The position numbers and the translations under genes were made by a program. From Paramecium sonneborni (taxonomy: Eukaryota; Ciliophora; Oligohymenophorea; Peniculida; Parameciidae), in the NCBI GenBank assembly GCA_905182985.1, contig CAJJDN010000002.1, positions 151,584-215,583 of the forward strand: a DNA stretch of 64,000 bases. Direction: 5' to 3'. Below the pieces are notes generated by a model. It was not told the origin of the DNA, did not search any database, and worked only from the letters and a program-made list of their open reading frames with translations. This document shows positions 1-12,192 of the stretch, one piece after another. The stretch's first letter is position 1. Each line of letters begins with the position of its first letter.

Positions 1-3000
1 AATAATTACATGTCTACTACCTTCATGTTCTATATTATACATTATATAATAATCTTAGTCTCCCTAAACTGTCATAAATCTTCCACTAGCAACAATTGAA
101 CATGAATCTTCATTGTATAAACAAGGAGGACATTAGATTTCATAACATTCTTAATTTTTACATACACATTTTGTTTATAAACATTAATCAGAATCATCTG
201 GATTATCAGTAGATGATGTTTGATTAAGTTTAGTAAGTCCTAATGATTTTAATTATTCAAAATCAGTAATACAATTGTGATTGCTATACTTAAATCTAAT
301 TTTAGGACCACTAAATACAGATGAATCATAATCATCTTGATATTCTGGTAAAAATTTATCTCCTAAAAAAACAATAATTAAAACAACCCCAACTTAAATG
401 AGTGCTGTTCCTACAATAAACTTAAACATCTTTTTAGATATAATGTATTCATTTCTATCATGAGGTTTACGATTCAACAATTTTTCAGATGGAGGTTCTG
501 TAGCCAAAGCTAATGATCCTAAAGTGTCCATAATTAGATTAACCCAAAGTAATTAAATAGGCTTTAATATTTCTTATCTTAATAGAGCAGCCCCAATCAA
601 AGTCAATGAAACACTAACTAAATTAGCAGTCAATTAAAATCTCAGAAATTTCTTTATATTATCATAAACATTTCTACCCCACATCACAGCCTTAACTATG
701 GAATTGAAATTGTCATCCAATAAAATGATAGCTGCAGCTTCTCTTGCAACTTCAGTTCCTGAGACTCCCATTGCAAATCCAACATCTGCTTTTTTTAAAG
801 CTGGAGCATCATTAGTACCATCTCCAGTTACAGCAACTACATGATTTCTTTCAATTAAACCAGTAACTAAAGCATACTTATCTTCTGGTCTACTACGAGC
901 CAAAACATCAAGATTTGGATAAATCTTATCAAACTCTTCAGCATTTGCTATTGTGTCAATCCTTAATTTCTTGTTCTCTTTCTCTGCTGTTTAACTATCT
1001 CTCACACAATTACAATCATCTGGATGGCAATTCTTGCAAACAACACCTCCAATCCTTCTTACAAATTCAGGTCCTTCCATAACAATACTATCTTCAGAAT
1101 TGCTTATTATTCCACATTCATTTGCTATTGCTCTTGCTGTAGTAATATTATCACCAGTCACCATCCTTACTTTTATTCCTGCTCTTTTACATAATTCAAT
1201 AGCTCTAGGAACTTCCTATCTAATAATATCCTTTATTCCTAAGACTGCTAAAAGAATTAAATCATTTTATTCAATATTATAAACACCTTTATCATCTTTG
1301 CTTGTTAAATCTGCACCATTAGAAATATTTTTATAAGCTAAGCATATTGTTCTTAATGCTTTTTTTGCCATACTTTCAATGGCTTCTTCAACAATTCTTG
1401 AATCAATTCTCTTAACTCCATCTTTCTTAGAATGATATTAAGTACAAGCAGCTAATACCATTTCTGATGCTCCTTTGCATACTAATCTTTAGGATCCTTC
1501 TACATCTAGAATTAGAGACATTCTCTTTCTTTGACTGCTAAAAGGATACTTAACTAGAATTGGATATTTATCTCTAAATTGTTCATAAGGTTGTTGACAT
1601 CTATCCATAAATTCTAGAAATGAAATTTCTGTTTTAGATCCTTTTGGTTCAGGTCTAAGCATTGCACTTGAATTTACAATAGCAGATTATATAAATAGAT
1701 CTGCCAATTATTATGGAAGACAGTCAGTCAAATTACAAGTTTAATATGATTCTAATTCAATTAAGTTATCATTCCAAATATTAACAAGAGTCATCTTATT
1801 TTATGTTAAAGTTCCAGTTTTATCAGAACATATCATAGATGCTCCACCCATAGTTTCACATGCAGCCATTTTCCTTACTAGATTTTGATCTCTAAGCATT
1901 TATTTAGTAGAATAAGCCAAAGAAAGTGTTACTGCCAAAGGTAAGCCCTCTGGAATAGCAACTACAATAACTGTAATACCAATAATAAAGAAATTGACTA
2001 TTTCTACAATATATTTATTTTCCCATTCAATTTAAGATTTCTCAATGGCAAATCTTATACACATAACAATAACTATAATGATTGCACTATATAATCCAAA
2101 CTTACCTATATCTTCTGCAATGGCTGCTAATTTAACTTGTAAAGGAGTAGCTAATTAATTAATAAATAAAAAATACCTTCTGGTTCATCTTATCGAAGTA
2201 AAGCACTTATTTTACCAGCACAAGATAAATCTCCTACTACTAAAATAATCATTTTGCCTTCTCCTGTCAATACTCTTGTACCACTCATCATTATTGGAGA
2301 TGGAACTTCATGATGACCAGCTGTTGCTGAATCTGTTTGATTTCTTTTTGTTATACAAAATGATAATTAATTCTTTTTTATTGGATCTGTCTCTCCTGTC
2401 ATTGCTGACTCATCTGTTGTTAAATCTGATGCTTCAATTACCATTCCATCTGCAGGAATTTCCATTCCTTCAAATATCATTACTACATCTCCTACCAACA
2501 CCTCACTCATATGAATATCAAATTTCTATCCTTTCCTAATTACTGTAACTCTTTTTCTTTCATCAGCTACTGCATTTAATTTTTAAAACTATTTCTCTTT
2601 TTGATAATCATTTATTGCATTTGCATTTGTAGATATTATCACCGCCACCAATATAGCAAAACCTTAAAACTCTTACATTTCTATTTACCTTCTATCCAAG
2701 CATAAGCACGGTAATCAGATGATGCTGTTGCTACATCTACTGCTATACTCACTAAAGCTGCTAAACACAAAATTCGCATTGTAAAGTCTTCTAAAGCACT
2801 CCATAACAATTAACAATATGACTTTGGAAGAATTACTGGTTTACGATTGTGACCAAAATTCTGTTCTCTCAAAACTACATCATTTAATTATAATCCATTC
2901 TTATAATTTGAACACAATGCCATCTATATTTTTAACTATCAATAACCTCTATAAATTCCTCTCCTCCCAATTCTTCTAATTTATCAATCTCCTCTGTAAA

Positions 3001-3102
3001 TGTCCTTTCCTAACATGCATAAGCCACTTAACAAAGTTACTCTTTTGATACACGGAAATTTGTTGTATAAGGCTCAGTTCTTTAAGTGACATCAAAAATC
3101 AT
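1..3102 (-). CDS. Plasma-membrane-type Ca2+-transporting P-type ATPase (PMCA), 3' end outside window
   Basis: P2B-type calcium pump that exports Ca2+ from the cytosol using ATP. About 1009 codons are present, starting at ATG 3102 (MIFDVTQRTEPY). Visible motifs are the phosphorylation site [10 protein letters not shown] near 1824-1842 and the hinge [20 protein letters not shown] near 775-840, followed by the PMCA-type [11 protein letters not shown]. Three introns restore the frame: 2924-2946 (23 nt), 2663-2688 (26 nt) and 2151-2176 (26 nt). After the last membrane helix the frame continues without TGA to base 1 through a Cys-rich stretch (QCLQTKCVCKNQECYEIQC, about 90-185), which is unusual for this family. 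The calmodulin-binding tail, if any, lies outside. Divergent from the gene at 3749. The family assignment is firm; the tail is seen directly but its role is unknown. Confidence 0.95.
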
Positions 3103-3748
3103 AATATATTTATTTAATTTCTATACTTTATGCTATATTTATTTCCCTACCCATCCAAAATTATTAATCATATTCAGATTTCGATTTTGTTTTCTTTTAA
3201 ATTTGACTAATGATTAACATTTCTTCTTCTCGTTTTACAAAATCCTTAAATTTTAATACTGAACTCAAAAAAATCTTTCCGATTCACTAATTATTTTTAC
3301 AAAAAATTCATTCTATATCAATCAAATTTATTAAATAAAATGTATAGAATATCATAAGATGAGTTTTATATAATAAATCTTTTTATCCAAGAATTTTATC
3401 ATTTTTAGGAATATTGGATCTTTAGTAATGTTTTAAATGTAATAATTTTGCAGTTTCTTCATTTTGACACTTATTTCTGATTGAATTATTTTAATCCAAA
3501 ATATGAATTCAATAAAGGATAATTTTAAAGATTAAATTAATATAATAACTATATGATTTTGAGACAATAATTTTTTAATAAAAATAACATATTGTTAATT
3601 GTATGAAACAGCATTAATATAGCTTTTATAGTAATTTTTGGATCTACTTGGAATCGAAATGACTTTGTATTTTTATTAGAAATTAGAATTGAATTTAATA
3701 TGAAAAAAAATTTTTTTTGAATGAATTATAAAAATATAATAAAAAAAT
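3103..3748. other. Divergent intergenic region
   Basis: About 650 bp of A+T-rich DNA between the starts of the Ca2+ ATPase (-) and the ZC2HC1-like gene (+). No convincing gene was seen on either strand. It must contain both promoters, but no defined element can be named from sequence alone. Confidence 0.5.
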
Positions 3749-4622
3749 ATGAATTATAAGCCGAATTTGAAGATGGACAGCACTTCTGGATCATTTAAAA
3801 AATAAGAATAAACTTTATCTTTAGAAAGCACTTAAAAATCAGATTCTTCAGCAATCAATACAAAACCAAATTTTGCTAGTAAACCATCATTCAATATTCG
3901 CAACCGCTCCACTCAACCATAAGAATAAGAACCTTAGTTAACAAACACTAAAGATGATTTCTTTAAAACAGGATCATTTTAAGAGAAAGTACCACTAAAG
4001 GATAGAATCTAACGATCAGACGAAAAGAAAAATACAGCTCCTCTTAATTAAGGACTTTATTTACCTGGATAGGAGGAGCTTTTTAAGAAATAAATATAAG
4101 TTGAAAAGAAGGAAACATAATAGCCTTAAGAAAAAAAGGAAGTTTAATAAGGTAAACAAACTTAATCAGATTCTTATAATCCATCAATTGGTTCTTTGAA
4201 TAAACGTGAAGCAGCATTATTAGGTTCAAAAAATGCAATTGAAAACAAATTAGCTGTGGCTGATCAAACCAAAGTGCAATAACAACTTGGTATTGTATAT
4301 GGTAATACAATTAGAGGAAGCTGAACCAATAGAAGAACTTGAATTAGTGCTATGTCCAGAAGGTTGTGGAAGACAATTTAAATAAGATGTATTAGAAAAG
4401 CATACAAAAGTGTGTAGATAAGTATTTCAACAGAAAAGATAAGAATTTAATTCTAAACAAGCTAGGATAGTGTCAAATGATTAATAAAAGTTATAACGAC
4501 AAGGTTAAATAAAAGAAAAGTAGCTATAAAAGAAATAGGGTAAAGCTCCTCTTGACCCTAATTGGAAAAAACAATCTGAAGAGTTGCGTAATTTAATAAA
4601 AGAATAGAAATAATAGCAATGA
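3749..4622 (+). CDS. ZC2HC1-type (C2HC) zinc-finger protein
   Basis: Predicted 282 aa with one 25-nt intron at 4290-4314. The N-terminal ~180 residues are Ser/Gln-rich and look disordered. The C-terminal part has the zinc knuckle CPEGCGRQFKQDVLEKHTKVC (residues about 193-213; quoted as C-x3-C with downstream H-x4-C), then a basic helix and the segment DPNWKKQSEELRNLIKE, which fits the conserved NW/HEEL region after the knuckle in ZC2HC1 (FAM164) proteins. Those proteins are often ciliary or centriolar, though their biochemical role is unclear. The stop TGA at 4620 lies only 7 nt before the ATG of the SAXO-like gene; see the finding on a possible fused splice form. Confidence 0.72.
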
Positions 4623-4629
4623 TTATTTA

Positions 4630-5472
4630 ATGATTAATAATACAATCAAATCCTTATTTCATTCTTCCAAGACTGCTTAATCATAAAATCAATTTCACAA
4701 TAAATGTGTATGTGAAATTTGTAAATGTGGAAAGCATCATTGTCCAATCCACACAAATAATATGCAAGGTGATTTCTAATCAACATTCTAGTATAAATAA
4801 TGTTCTTAAATATAGACGAGACTATTAACCATGGAAATCGAATAAATAAAAGCCATTCAATTATGATAGATAACCATAATAACATTCATATGATCCATCT
4901 ACTTTGAAGAGTTAATATTAAAGTGAATTCATTTAGAGACCTTTACCAGAAAAAGAAGCAAGATAATTACCTGAAATAACACCTACTTAACCATTTAATA
5001 CTTTATCAGACTATTAAACTAATTATTAGAAGTATATTAATTACTAAATAGATTTCCATTGCCAATGAAACGTTCAGTAATAAAGTAGCCATATAAATCA
5101 GCTCCTAGATAAGTTCCATGGAATACAACTTATGGTGTAGATTTTATATAAAAACCTGTTGGAGGATGTGAATAATTCAAACCATAAGTAAGAGATGGTC
5201 CTAATGTTAATGTCGATTTTGGATCTACTACATATCAGACATCCTATATTCCAAAACCAATAACTAAATAAGAAAAATGTAGAGATCCACTTTAACGTAA
5301 TATAAATGGAGATCCTGGTAATATTGGAAATTCAACCTATTAAATGGATTATACAGAAAAATAAAGAGATCAAAATTTCTGTCCTGTTTTAGCATTACCC
5401 AAAAGACCTAATTAATTAAAAGGAGGAAAATCCCATTTAAATTATGATGCAGTTACAAATAGATGGGTTTGA
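4630..5472 (+). CDS. SAXO-like axonemal microtubule-stabilising protein
   Basis: Predicted 265 aa with introns at 4791-4815 (25 nt) and 5032-5051 (20 nt). The N-terminus carries the family signature CVCEICKCGKHHCP (the SAXO/FAM154 Cys-rich motif). It is followed by repeated short blocks containing [ST]xYxxxF/Y..KP and PWNTTYG-type segments resembling the Mn microtubule-binding repeats, and ends NYDAVTNRWV. Family members bind and stabilise ciliary and basal-body microtubules. The start at 4630 is the first in-frame ATG and leaves only 7 nt after the upstream stop, which is very tight even for Paramecium. Family assignment is good because the Cys motif is distinctive; the exact 5' end is uncertain. 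Confidence 0.8.
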
Positions 5473-6424
5473 TTATGAAACAATTAATAATAAATTCTTT
5501 CCTTTTTTCAACTTCTCATCTTTATGTTCGACTAATTCAAATACAAACATATTTATTTTTATAAAAAATTAACTATTTATTCCTATTTCTTTCTTATTAT
5601 TTGATAATGATGCATTTTATTTTAAATAAAAATACGCACATATAAAGGGAATTTGCATCATTTCCAATAAATTAATTTTATTAATCAAAAAATACTTACT
5701 TTATTTTTGTTGATACAGATGATAATATGAATTAAGGCTTTGAGTGTTTTTGTTATGATTTAATATAAATCTATATTACTTAAGGAATAGGAACTCAACA
5801 TTATTTTGATTAATTATTCATTATTATAAATTATAAACTAGAAGTTTAGTGAACCTTTTTAGATTATAGCTCACAATATATTTACCATTATTCCACCTTA
5901 ATCACACATTTAAAATAGTTCATAAATAAAAAGCTAATAAAGAACGCAAGGCTCAAAATGAATATCTGAATCAGGCAAGAAAGATTATTTAAAAAGAGTG
6001 ATAAAAGATTATCATATAATAAGCTTCATATTTGCTGAACTATTACTTATTTGTTTTGTTTCCTACTCTTCAGTAAAAGAGGATGTTTCCTTATTATTTA
6101 TAAATAATCGATCTCAGTTTCTTTCAAAGTTTTACTATAACAAGATATGGTTTTTGAAGTTAGAATATCAATAATTTTAATGGTTTCCTTCTTATATTTC
6201 ATTGATCGCATTAATTTTCATTCTAAGTCCAAAATTTAACTCTAGAATATTAATAAAAATAATGTTAAAACTAATATAGTATGATTAAATTGAATATAAA
6301 GATCTAATAAATAAAAATTGATAAAAATAAAAGAGTTAATTGTTGTATGTAAAAAATTAGAACTATCTTTAAGCATTTTGAAGGATTTTTAAACAAAATA
6401 GATATATAAGGAATATATTCTAGT
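5473..6424. other. Long intergenic gap with possible short coding remnants
   Basis: About 950 bp, long for this window. A plus-strand ORF from about 5727 (MNQGFECFCYDLIQIY...) reads some 45 codons. A 19-nt GT...AG at about 5841 could extend it to roughly 5955, but neither the intron length nor any homology supports a gene. Best read as intergenic DNA with a possible decayed gene. Confidence 0.3.
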
Positions 6425-7059
6425 ATGAAAAATAATATAATAACATATTTATAAATGAATTAAAAGGAATAAATAAATCCTTTCAAAGCTTATGGAACTA
6501 AGGAAGTTTGGGAAAAAATAAATGAGTCTGGTAAAAATAAGGAAGTAAGTATTAGCATTATAAAGTTAGTATGTAAGATTTCCAGGTATTGGAATTGAAC
6601 AAACTCCATTTTATTAGATGTAAAAATAACATGCAGAAAAAAATCAAAGCAAGAAATAAGACTTTTTAAGTAAGTTAAATAAATTTGAATATTTCCCATC
6701 AGGGAATTAAAAAAAATTAGATATACAAGGAATGGTATAGTTACATAATATGAATTAAGTTTTCTCAAATAGATGATGTTAAGAAATATTAGGCAAGAAT
6801 GGAAAGGATAGATCCAATAAATAAAAATTGTATGTTTTAGAATGATTAATTAGTATTATAGCATAAATTGCACAAAGCATTAGAAACAGCTTCATTTTTA
6901 TGGGGTGATTAGATGAGACATGATGGAAGTTTGGGGACGTTGGATTCAATAAATAACTTATTGAATTAATCATAAAAGAAGTTAGAATAAAGAAATCAGA
7001 ACTCTCAATTTATATTTACAAAGGGACATCATAAGGTAAGGCTTGGACACGAAATATGA
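6425..7059 (+). CDS. Hypothetical protein, 183 aa, four exons
   Basis: Not recognised. Three introns are needed to keep frame: 25 nt at 6545-6569, then 33 nt (ending CAG) and 25 nt within about 6670-6765. Together they leave exactly 184 codons to TGA 7057. The product is charged and Gln/Asn-rich, with FKAYGTKEVWEKINESGKNK near the start, YVRFPGIGIEQTPFYQ in the middle and a basic end KGHHKVRLGHEI. No membrane segment or signal peptide is seen. An alternative start is the in-frame ATG ten codons downstream. It ends 133 bp from the convergent kinase gene. Exon-intron coherence makes a real gene likely; function unknown. Confidence 0.6.
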
Positions 7060-7192
7060 ATATTAATCAATATGTTTTCTTATCTGCTTTGGTACCGATT
7101 AAATGATAAAGGATTATCATCACAACAATTCCTATTCCTAATGTGTTGCATAGCAGCATAATTTCATATTCCATAGTTTAATTTATATATAA

Positions 7193-9073
7193 TCAATCAG
7201 AAATAAAAGTCCAATTATCAATAGCTTTCTTTTATTGAATTTATGAATCCTCTTCAAAATTAACTTAGATAGTTTGATTAGCTTAATTCATAATACTAGG
7301 CATAGGAACAGGTAATTTTTTATTCATTACATCATCCCAATTAATTCCTTAAAACCAAGAATGAGCCTTGACTTCTTCAGAATCCTTCTTAGCTCCTAGT
7401 CTTTTAGAAGGATTTCTTTCCAATAACTAAAGAAATAAATATTATATTACTTATGAGATAAATGAAAGGGCATCCTTAGATAGATTATTTTAAGGGAATT
7501 TAAGTTATTTATTTTTGATATTTTCAAATAGTTCTTCTCTATTATGACTATAATATGGTGGCATACCAAATAACATTTCATGTGTTATAGTACCTAATTA
7601 ATACCAATCAACTGAACGATTGTATAATTTTTTATTTACTACTTCTGGTGCCATATAAGCAGGAGTTCCACAAAATGATTTAGTATCTTCATTTTCTATA
7701 TCTGTTTTAGCTAAACCAAAATCTGTTAACATACAATGACCTTTATTGTCTATAATAATGTTTTAAGGTTTTAAATCCCTATACATTATTTTATTTTAAT
7801 GAAGAGCTTCAATAGCTAAAATGATCTCAGCAGTATACATTTTAGCTATTTATTCTTGTAATTTTTATTTTAAATCTAATAGTTTAGTTAAATCTCCTCC
7901 TGGGCAAAAATCCATTACTAAAAATAATTTACATTCAGATTGAAATGCATAATGTAATTTAACAATAAAAGGATGATCAATAACAGATAATATAGATTTT
8001 TCAGTTTAAATATAAGGTAATAATTTTTAACTTATTTTTTCTTTTCTCAAAACTTTCATTGCATATAAACTGTTTTATTCGTCTTTTTTTTTAACTAGAT
8101 AAACAACACCAAAAGAACCTTTTCCCAATTCTTTGTGATAAGTAAATGAATCCGGTCCAATATTATTACCACCAATTGGAACTACAGATTATCTTGCCTA
8201 ATAATTTTATTTTGATAGAGAATTAGTTGGAACCGATTAACCCAAAAACTTCATTATTCTACTTATACTTTTACGATAAGATGAATTAAAGTCCTTAGAT
8301 TCTTTAGATTCTTTGGTACTTTAAACTAGTCTTTCTCCAACATATTATTTTTCATACCCAAATTATTTGAATATTTATTGCTAATCGGTATTTGATATCA
8401 ATTAAAGAGCATTAAGATTCTCTGCATTCTAAATATAAGGATCAGCTTTATATTTAAGTAGAATTGTAATTATCTCTAAACAGTTATTGTCTAAAGCTAT
8501 ATGAAGAGGAGTATTCATCAAAAAATCCTATCTATCTACATTTGCTTTATTATATAGTAGTAAAGTAACTAAATCTATGTGATTGTTTTTAACACTAACC
8601 ATTAAAGGTGTATATCCATCACAATCTTATTCGTTTACAAGACTTCCTTTTTGTATAAGATGATAAGCTATTTAAAAATTACCAGAACTACAAGCAAAGT
8701 GTAAACATGTCTAATCATTTGAATCTTTAGCATTAATATCTATAAAATTTGAAGATTACATTATTGATTCTACAATTGAAAACTAACCTTATTTGCATGC
8801 TTTAATTAGCTCTAAAGTTTTTAACTGAGATTCTTTCCAAAAATCCTACCAAGCATTTTCCTTTTAGAATTAGATTTAATCATATTCAACTATCTAAGAA
8901 GTTCTTAGGTCGATTATTTCACCTGTGTCATTATCAAACATATAGAATTATTTAGTTGAAATCTCCATAGAATCAAATATAGCTCTTGTTTTGAATGATC
9001 TACTCAATATAATAACTTACTTTGATGGCTCTAAAGTTGTGGAGTGCGACTGTTCTTCATTAAATGATTGCAT
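7193..9073 (-). CDS. Ankyrin-repeat AGC-family protein kinase
   Basis: Predicted 611 aa with introns of 21 nt near the 5' end and 24 nt near the 3' end. Residues about 75-250 form several ankyrin repeats (for example [14 protein letters not shown] and [14 protein letters not shown]). The catalytic domain follows: glycine loop [12 protein letters not shown], Lys in YAMKVLRKE, catalytic loop YRDLKPQNIII, DFG in LTDFGLAK and activation segment [14 protein letters not shown]. All key residues are present, so an active Ser/Thr kinase is predicted. The C-terminal tail ends NWTFISD, similar to an AGC hydrophobic motif. Oddity: the normally DWWSLG motif reads DWYQLG. The ankyrin part probably binds a partner or regulates activity; substrates unknown. 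Confidence 0.93.
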
Positions 9074-9614
9074 TAATAAAAATAATCAATCGATTATCAT
9101 TCAAATTCATCAAAAATTAAATACTTGAGAATTAACTTCAAACTTTAAAAAAAAAAGAAGTTATCATTCCTTTCGCTTTTTTAAAGCTAAAAATATTATA
9201 CCCCACTTAAATAATTTTAATTATTATTTTTCTTTTTTCAAAATATTCAATATTCTCTGCTTAATGTTTTAATAAAGGCTTTATCTAAAGATGATTTTCT
9301 ATCAATAAAATGTAGCTTTTTATAATTTATTTTTAAATCCATACCTTAATTCATTTAACTAACAGTACCATTATAATTCTGATTATTTTGGCTTCAAAAC
9401 TTTATTATTTTTTTAAAGTACATTTATTAAACTTTAGTAGAAGAATAAAAATTATAATTTTGAATAAATTGAGGAGCTTTAACTATAAATATTTAAAATA
9501 ATATTCAAATGAATAAATACTCTTTAAATAATTTAATGCATAAAATCAACTGAAACAAGATTCAATTATATGAAAATATAATATGATTTTTCATAAAGAT
9601 TAAATAATAATACA
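9074..9614. other. Intergenic region
   Basis: About 540 bp of A+T-rich DNA between two minus-strand genes. No ORF or RNA gene could be supported. Confidence 0.4.
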
Positions 9615-10387
9615 TCAAGCATATGAATTAGTTAAAGTTTCCATTTTTCTTTCTTCTTTATCTAATAGTATTAAACTTTAATTAAATCTAGGTTTGTCAG
9701 ATTTTGTAAATCTTCCTTAAACTCTATCTCTGAATTCTGCAAGATTTTTTCTGACTGGGTATCTATGGATATCAAAAATATAACATACCTCACTTACTTC
9801 CATAAACGATTATGTTTTTTTTCTAAATATGCTTTTACTTTAGCTGCCCTTTCCTCTTTACTTAATTTTTATCCTGGATTCAATAGTTTTTATTCAATCA
9901 AGAAATCATCAATAGTTCTCTTTTATCTTTCTTCCTCTACTTTAATTTCACCTTTTAAAACATTCTATGCTTCCGACATTAATTTTTCGTAATTAGCTGG
10001 CATTCCAAATGGAATATAATGTAGTCTCTGCTGAGATTATTATTAAAGATTTTAGATTTGTTATAGATCGTTAAAAGGTTTTGTTAAAAGATCTTCTGCT
10101 TCTAAATCTTCTCCTAATTTTAGATATTTTTGAATCCCCATCATCAAAGATGGTTGAGTTATTGGTCTTTCTGGTGGTCTTATTTATGTAATAGGAATCT
10201 TAACAAAAGGTTAGAAAGAACTTTAAGGATTTCCAGCACTTAATGTTAATCTATTAAAACTTTCATTCAATCTTTCTCCAGTTGAATCACTTCCTTCACT
10301 TCCAATACTAAGTTTCCTTCTTTTATTAATTATTTCATTATTCTAATTAGAATTATACAACTTAAATCCCTATGCTTGCAAATTCAT
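9615..10387 (-). CDS. CCT-motif (CONSTANS/TOC1-like) protein
   Basis: Predicted 248 aa with one 26-nt intron inside the conserved motif. The N-terminal two thirds are Ser/Gln/Asn-rich with short Pro-rich patches. The C-terminus contains a CCT-type basic motif: RAAKVKAYLEKKHNRLWKQ, then RYPVRKNLAEFRDRVQGRF, matching the plant pattern of R-x5-YR.K...R.f.K.IRY..RK..A..RPRVKGRF. CCT motifs usually lie in nuclear regulators and mediate protein or DNA contacts. No B-box or GATA zinc finger accompanies it here. The assignment rests on the motif alone but splicing restores it precisely; role in Paramecium unknown. Confidence 0.8.
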
Positions 10388-11265
10388 TTTATTTTATTTA
10401 TTTAAGGTTATTTGTACAATAAATATTTTATTATTTCATAAGATTTTCTATAAAAATAAATTGAAATCTATGTTTAATATTATATATACACAATTAGAAA
10501 AATTTAAAAGAGAAAAATCATTAATTTGTTAAAAAATTATAATGAGCAAATATTATAATTATCAGCTTATTTATTGAAAATTAGTAAGAATAATTGTCAA
10601 AAAGGATAATATATTAACTAAAAATAATATAAAAATAAACTATCATATTATCTTTGTTTAATTTAGATATCCAAATCAATATAATTTATTCATTACATCA
10701 GATTAACAAAATCTACCAATCATTTAGAATCTTTGTATTTTTTTAAATAGAGTTCTAAAATTTAAAATTAATTTGTTCTCTTAGATTAACATTCTAAGAT
10801 ATGCTCTCGTTATTATTTATTTTTATATTGGCTAAAAGTTTCAAAACTTTATTTTTTTAGATCAAGACAAGTTTAATTTTTAATTTAAAAGTATATGATT
10901 TGATTTTCTTCTTTCAGTCGAAGATATTTAAAATCACACTAATAAATTCAAAATTTAAGTTCTAAATAGAATTAAGAATAGCCTTTAGTGTTTATTTAAA
11001 ATTGATCAAAGAAAAAGATTATCTTTTTTGTTAAATTACAAAAAAAACAATATAATTATAATCATTTTATTTAAATAAAGTATGATATTTTTAATTCTAA
11101 TAGACTTAAATAGTTTTTTTTAAATTAAGAAAAGGATTAAAAAGATCTACTTGAATATCAATTTCATCGAAAGAACAAGAAAATTAATGAATAGTTAATA
11201 TTTAACATGATGATTTTTACAATATGGTCATCTCAATTTATTATGTTATTTTCATATTAAATAAG
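10388..11265. other. Long A+T-rich intergenic region
   Basis: About 880 bp between two minus-strand genes. Short open stretches occur on the plus strand (for example around 10915-10990) but are interrupted by TGA and have no recognisable similarity. No gene is supported. Confidence 0.4.
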
Positions 11266-12104
11266 TCAAATTTTATTATTTCCTCCCAAAAATCTGAGTT
11301 TTAATTCAATTGAATCTCCATCCTAAAGTTAAATTTGAGCTAAAGTCAATTTCCTTTTATCTTCACTATTATAAGATTCTCCTTTTATTAACAATTCAAA
11401 AGCAACTGCATTTCTTCTTTATATTTGAAAATTTACATTTCATATCCAAACTGTTATAATGCAATACTTGAAACAGTTATTAATGTTTCATTTCTATCGA
11501 AGACGAGCTGATGACAGGCCCCATTACATCTTAAGAAAATTTTTATTTGTCCTTTAACTTGAGGAAGTGTAAATTCAAAATATATTAGTCCTCCATCTTT
11601 TATGTTTAATTCACTTAATGTCATTTATTTATTTAAATTAGATAAGTTTTTTTATTCATAAAATAACTATAAGTTGTAATGGTTAGAAATACTATAACGG
11701 TCTTTCAAATAGTTCATCAATTCTTGTAAAGTTGTATCAAATGCTATTTTGATTTCTAAATTGTCATTTTAATTTTTCAAGAACAAAGAGAGCATTTTAG
11801 TTTAATCAGGGATTATAGGGTTTACTTAAATTTCTTATTCAGAAATCGACAACAGATCGTTCTATTTGAGACAAGAGCCTAACTATTTATCGATATTGTC
11901 ATAATTTTATCCATTTGTTTTATTGTGTAAGTTTAGTTTATTTTTATCTTTTAAATTGAAAAATCTAGTTTTAGTCAGAAATTTATACTCATTGAAGTTA
12001 TCATAGATCCATTCAATTAACTCTGATATTTTTTTATTCTAATTAAATCTTATTTCATATATTTTGTTAATCGCATTCGGAATTTGAAGCTTGATATTAA
12101 TCAT
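11266..12104 (-). CDS. Three-module ubiquitin-like (beta-grasp) protein ending LRFLGG-NNKI
   Basis: Predicted 272 aa, one 20-nt intron in the last third. The chain divides into three segments of about 80-95 residues, each with beta-grasp features: opening beta hairpin (MINIKLQIPNAINKIYEIRF; TKMLSLFLKNQNDNLEIKIA; GGLIYFEFTLPQVKGQIKIF), a helix, and a closing strand of DGDxIxL type (LQDGDSIELKLRFLGG). The third module ends in a di-glycine followed by only NNKI and the stop, which resembles an unprocessed ubiquitin-like precursor. The first two modules are diverged. It may be a non-conjugated UBL adaptor rather than a modifier. The start is 88 bp from the divergent vWA/alpha-kinase gene, implying a shared short promoter region. 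Confidence 0.65.
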
Positions 12105-12192
12105 CAATAAAAAAAATAATACACTTTATAATTCTATTAAATCCATTTTAAAGGATTCATTTTTGTTTGATTTTGATTAAATAAATTATCAA

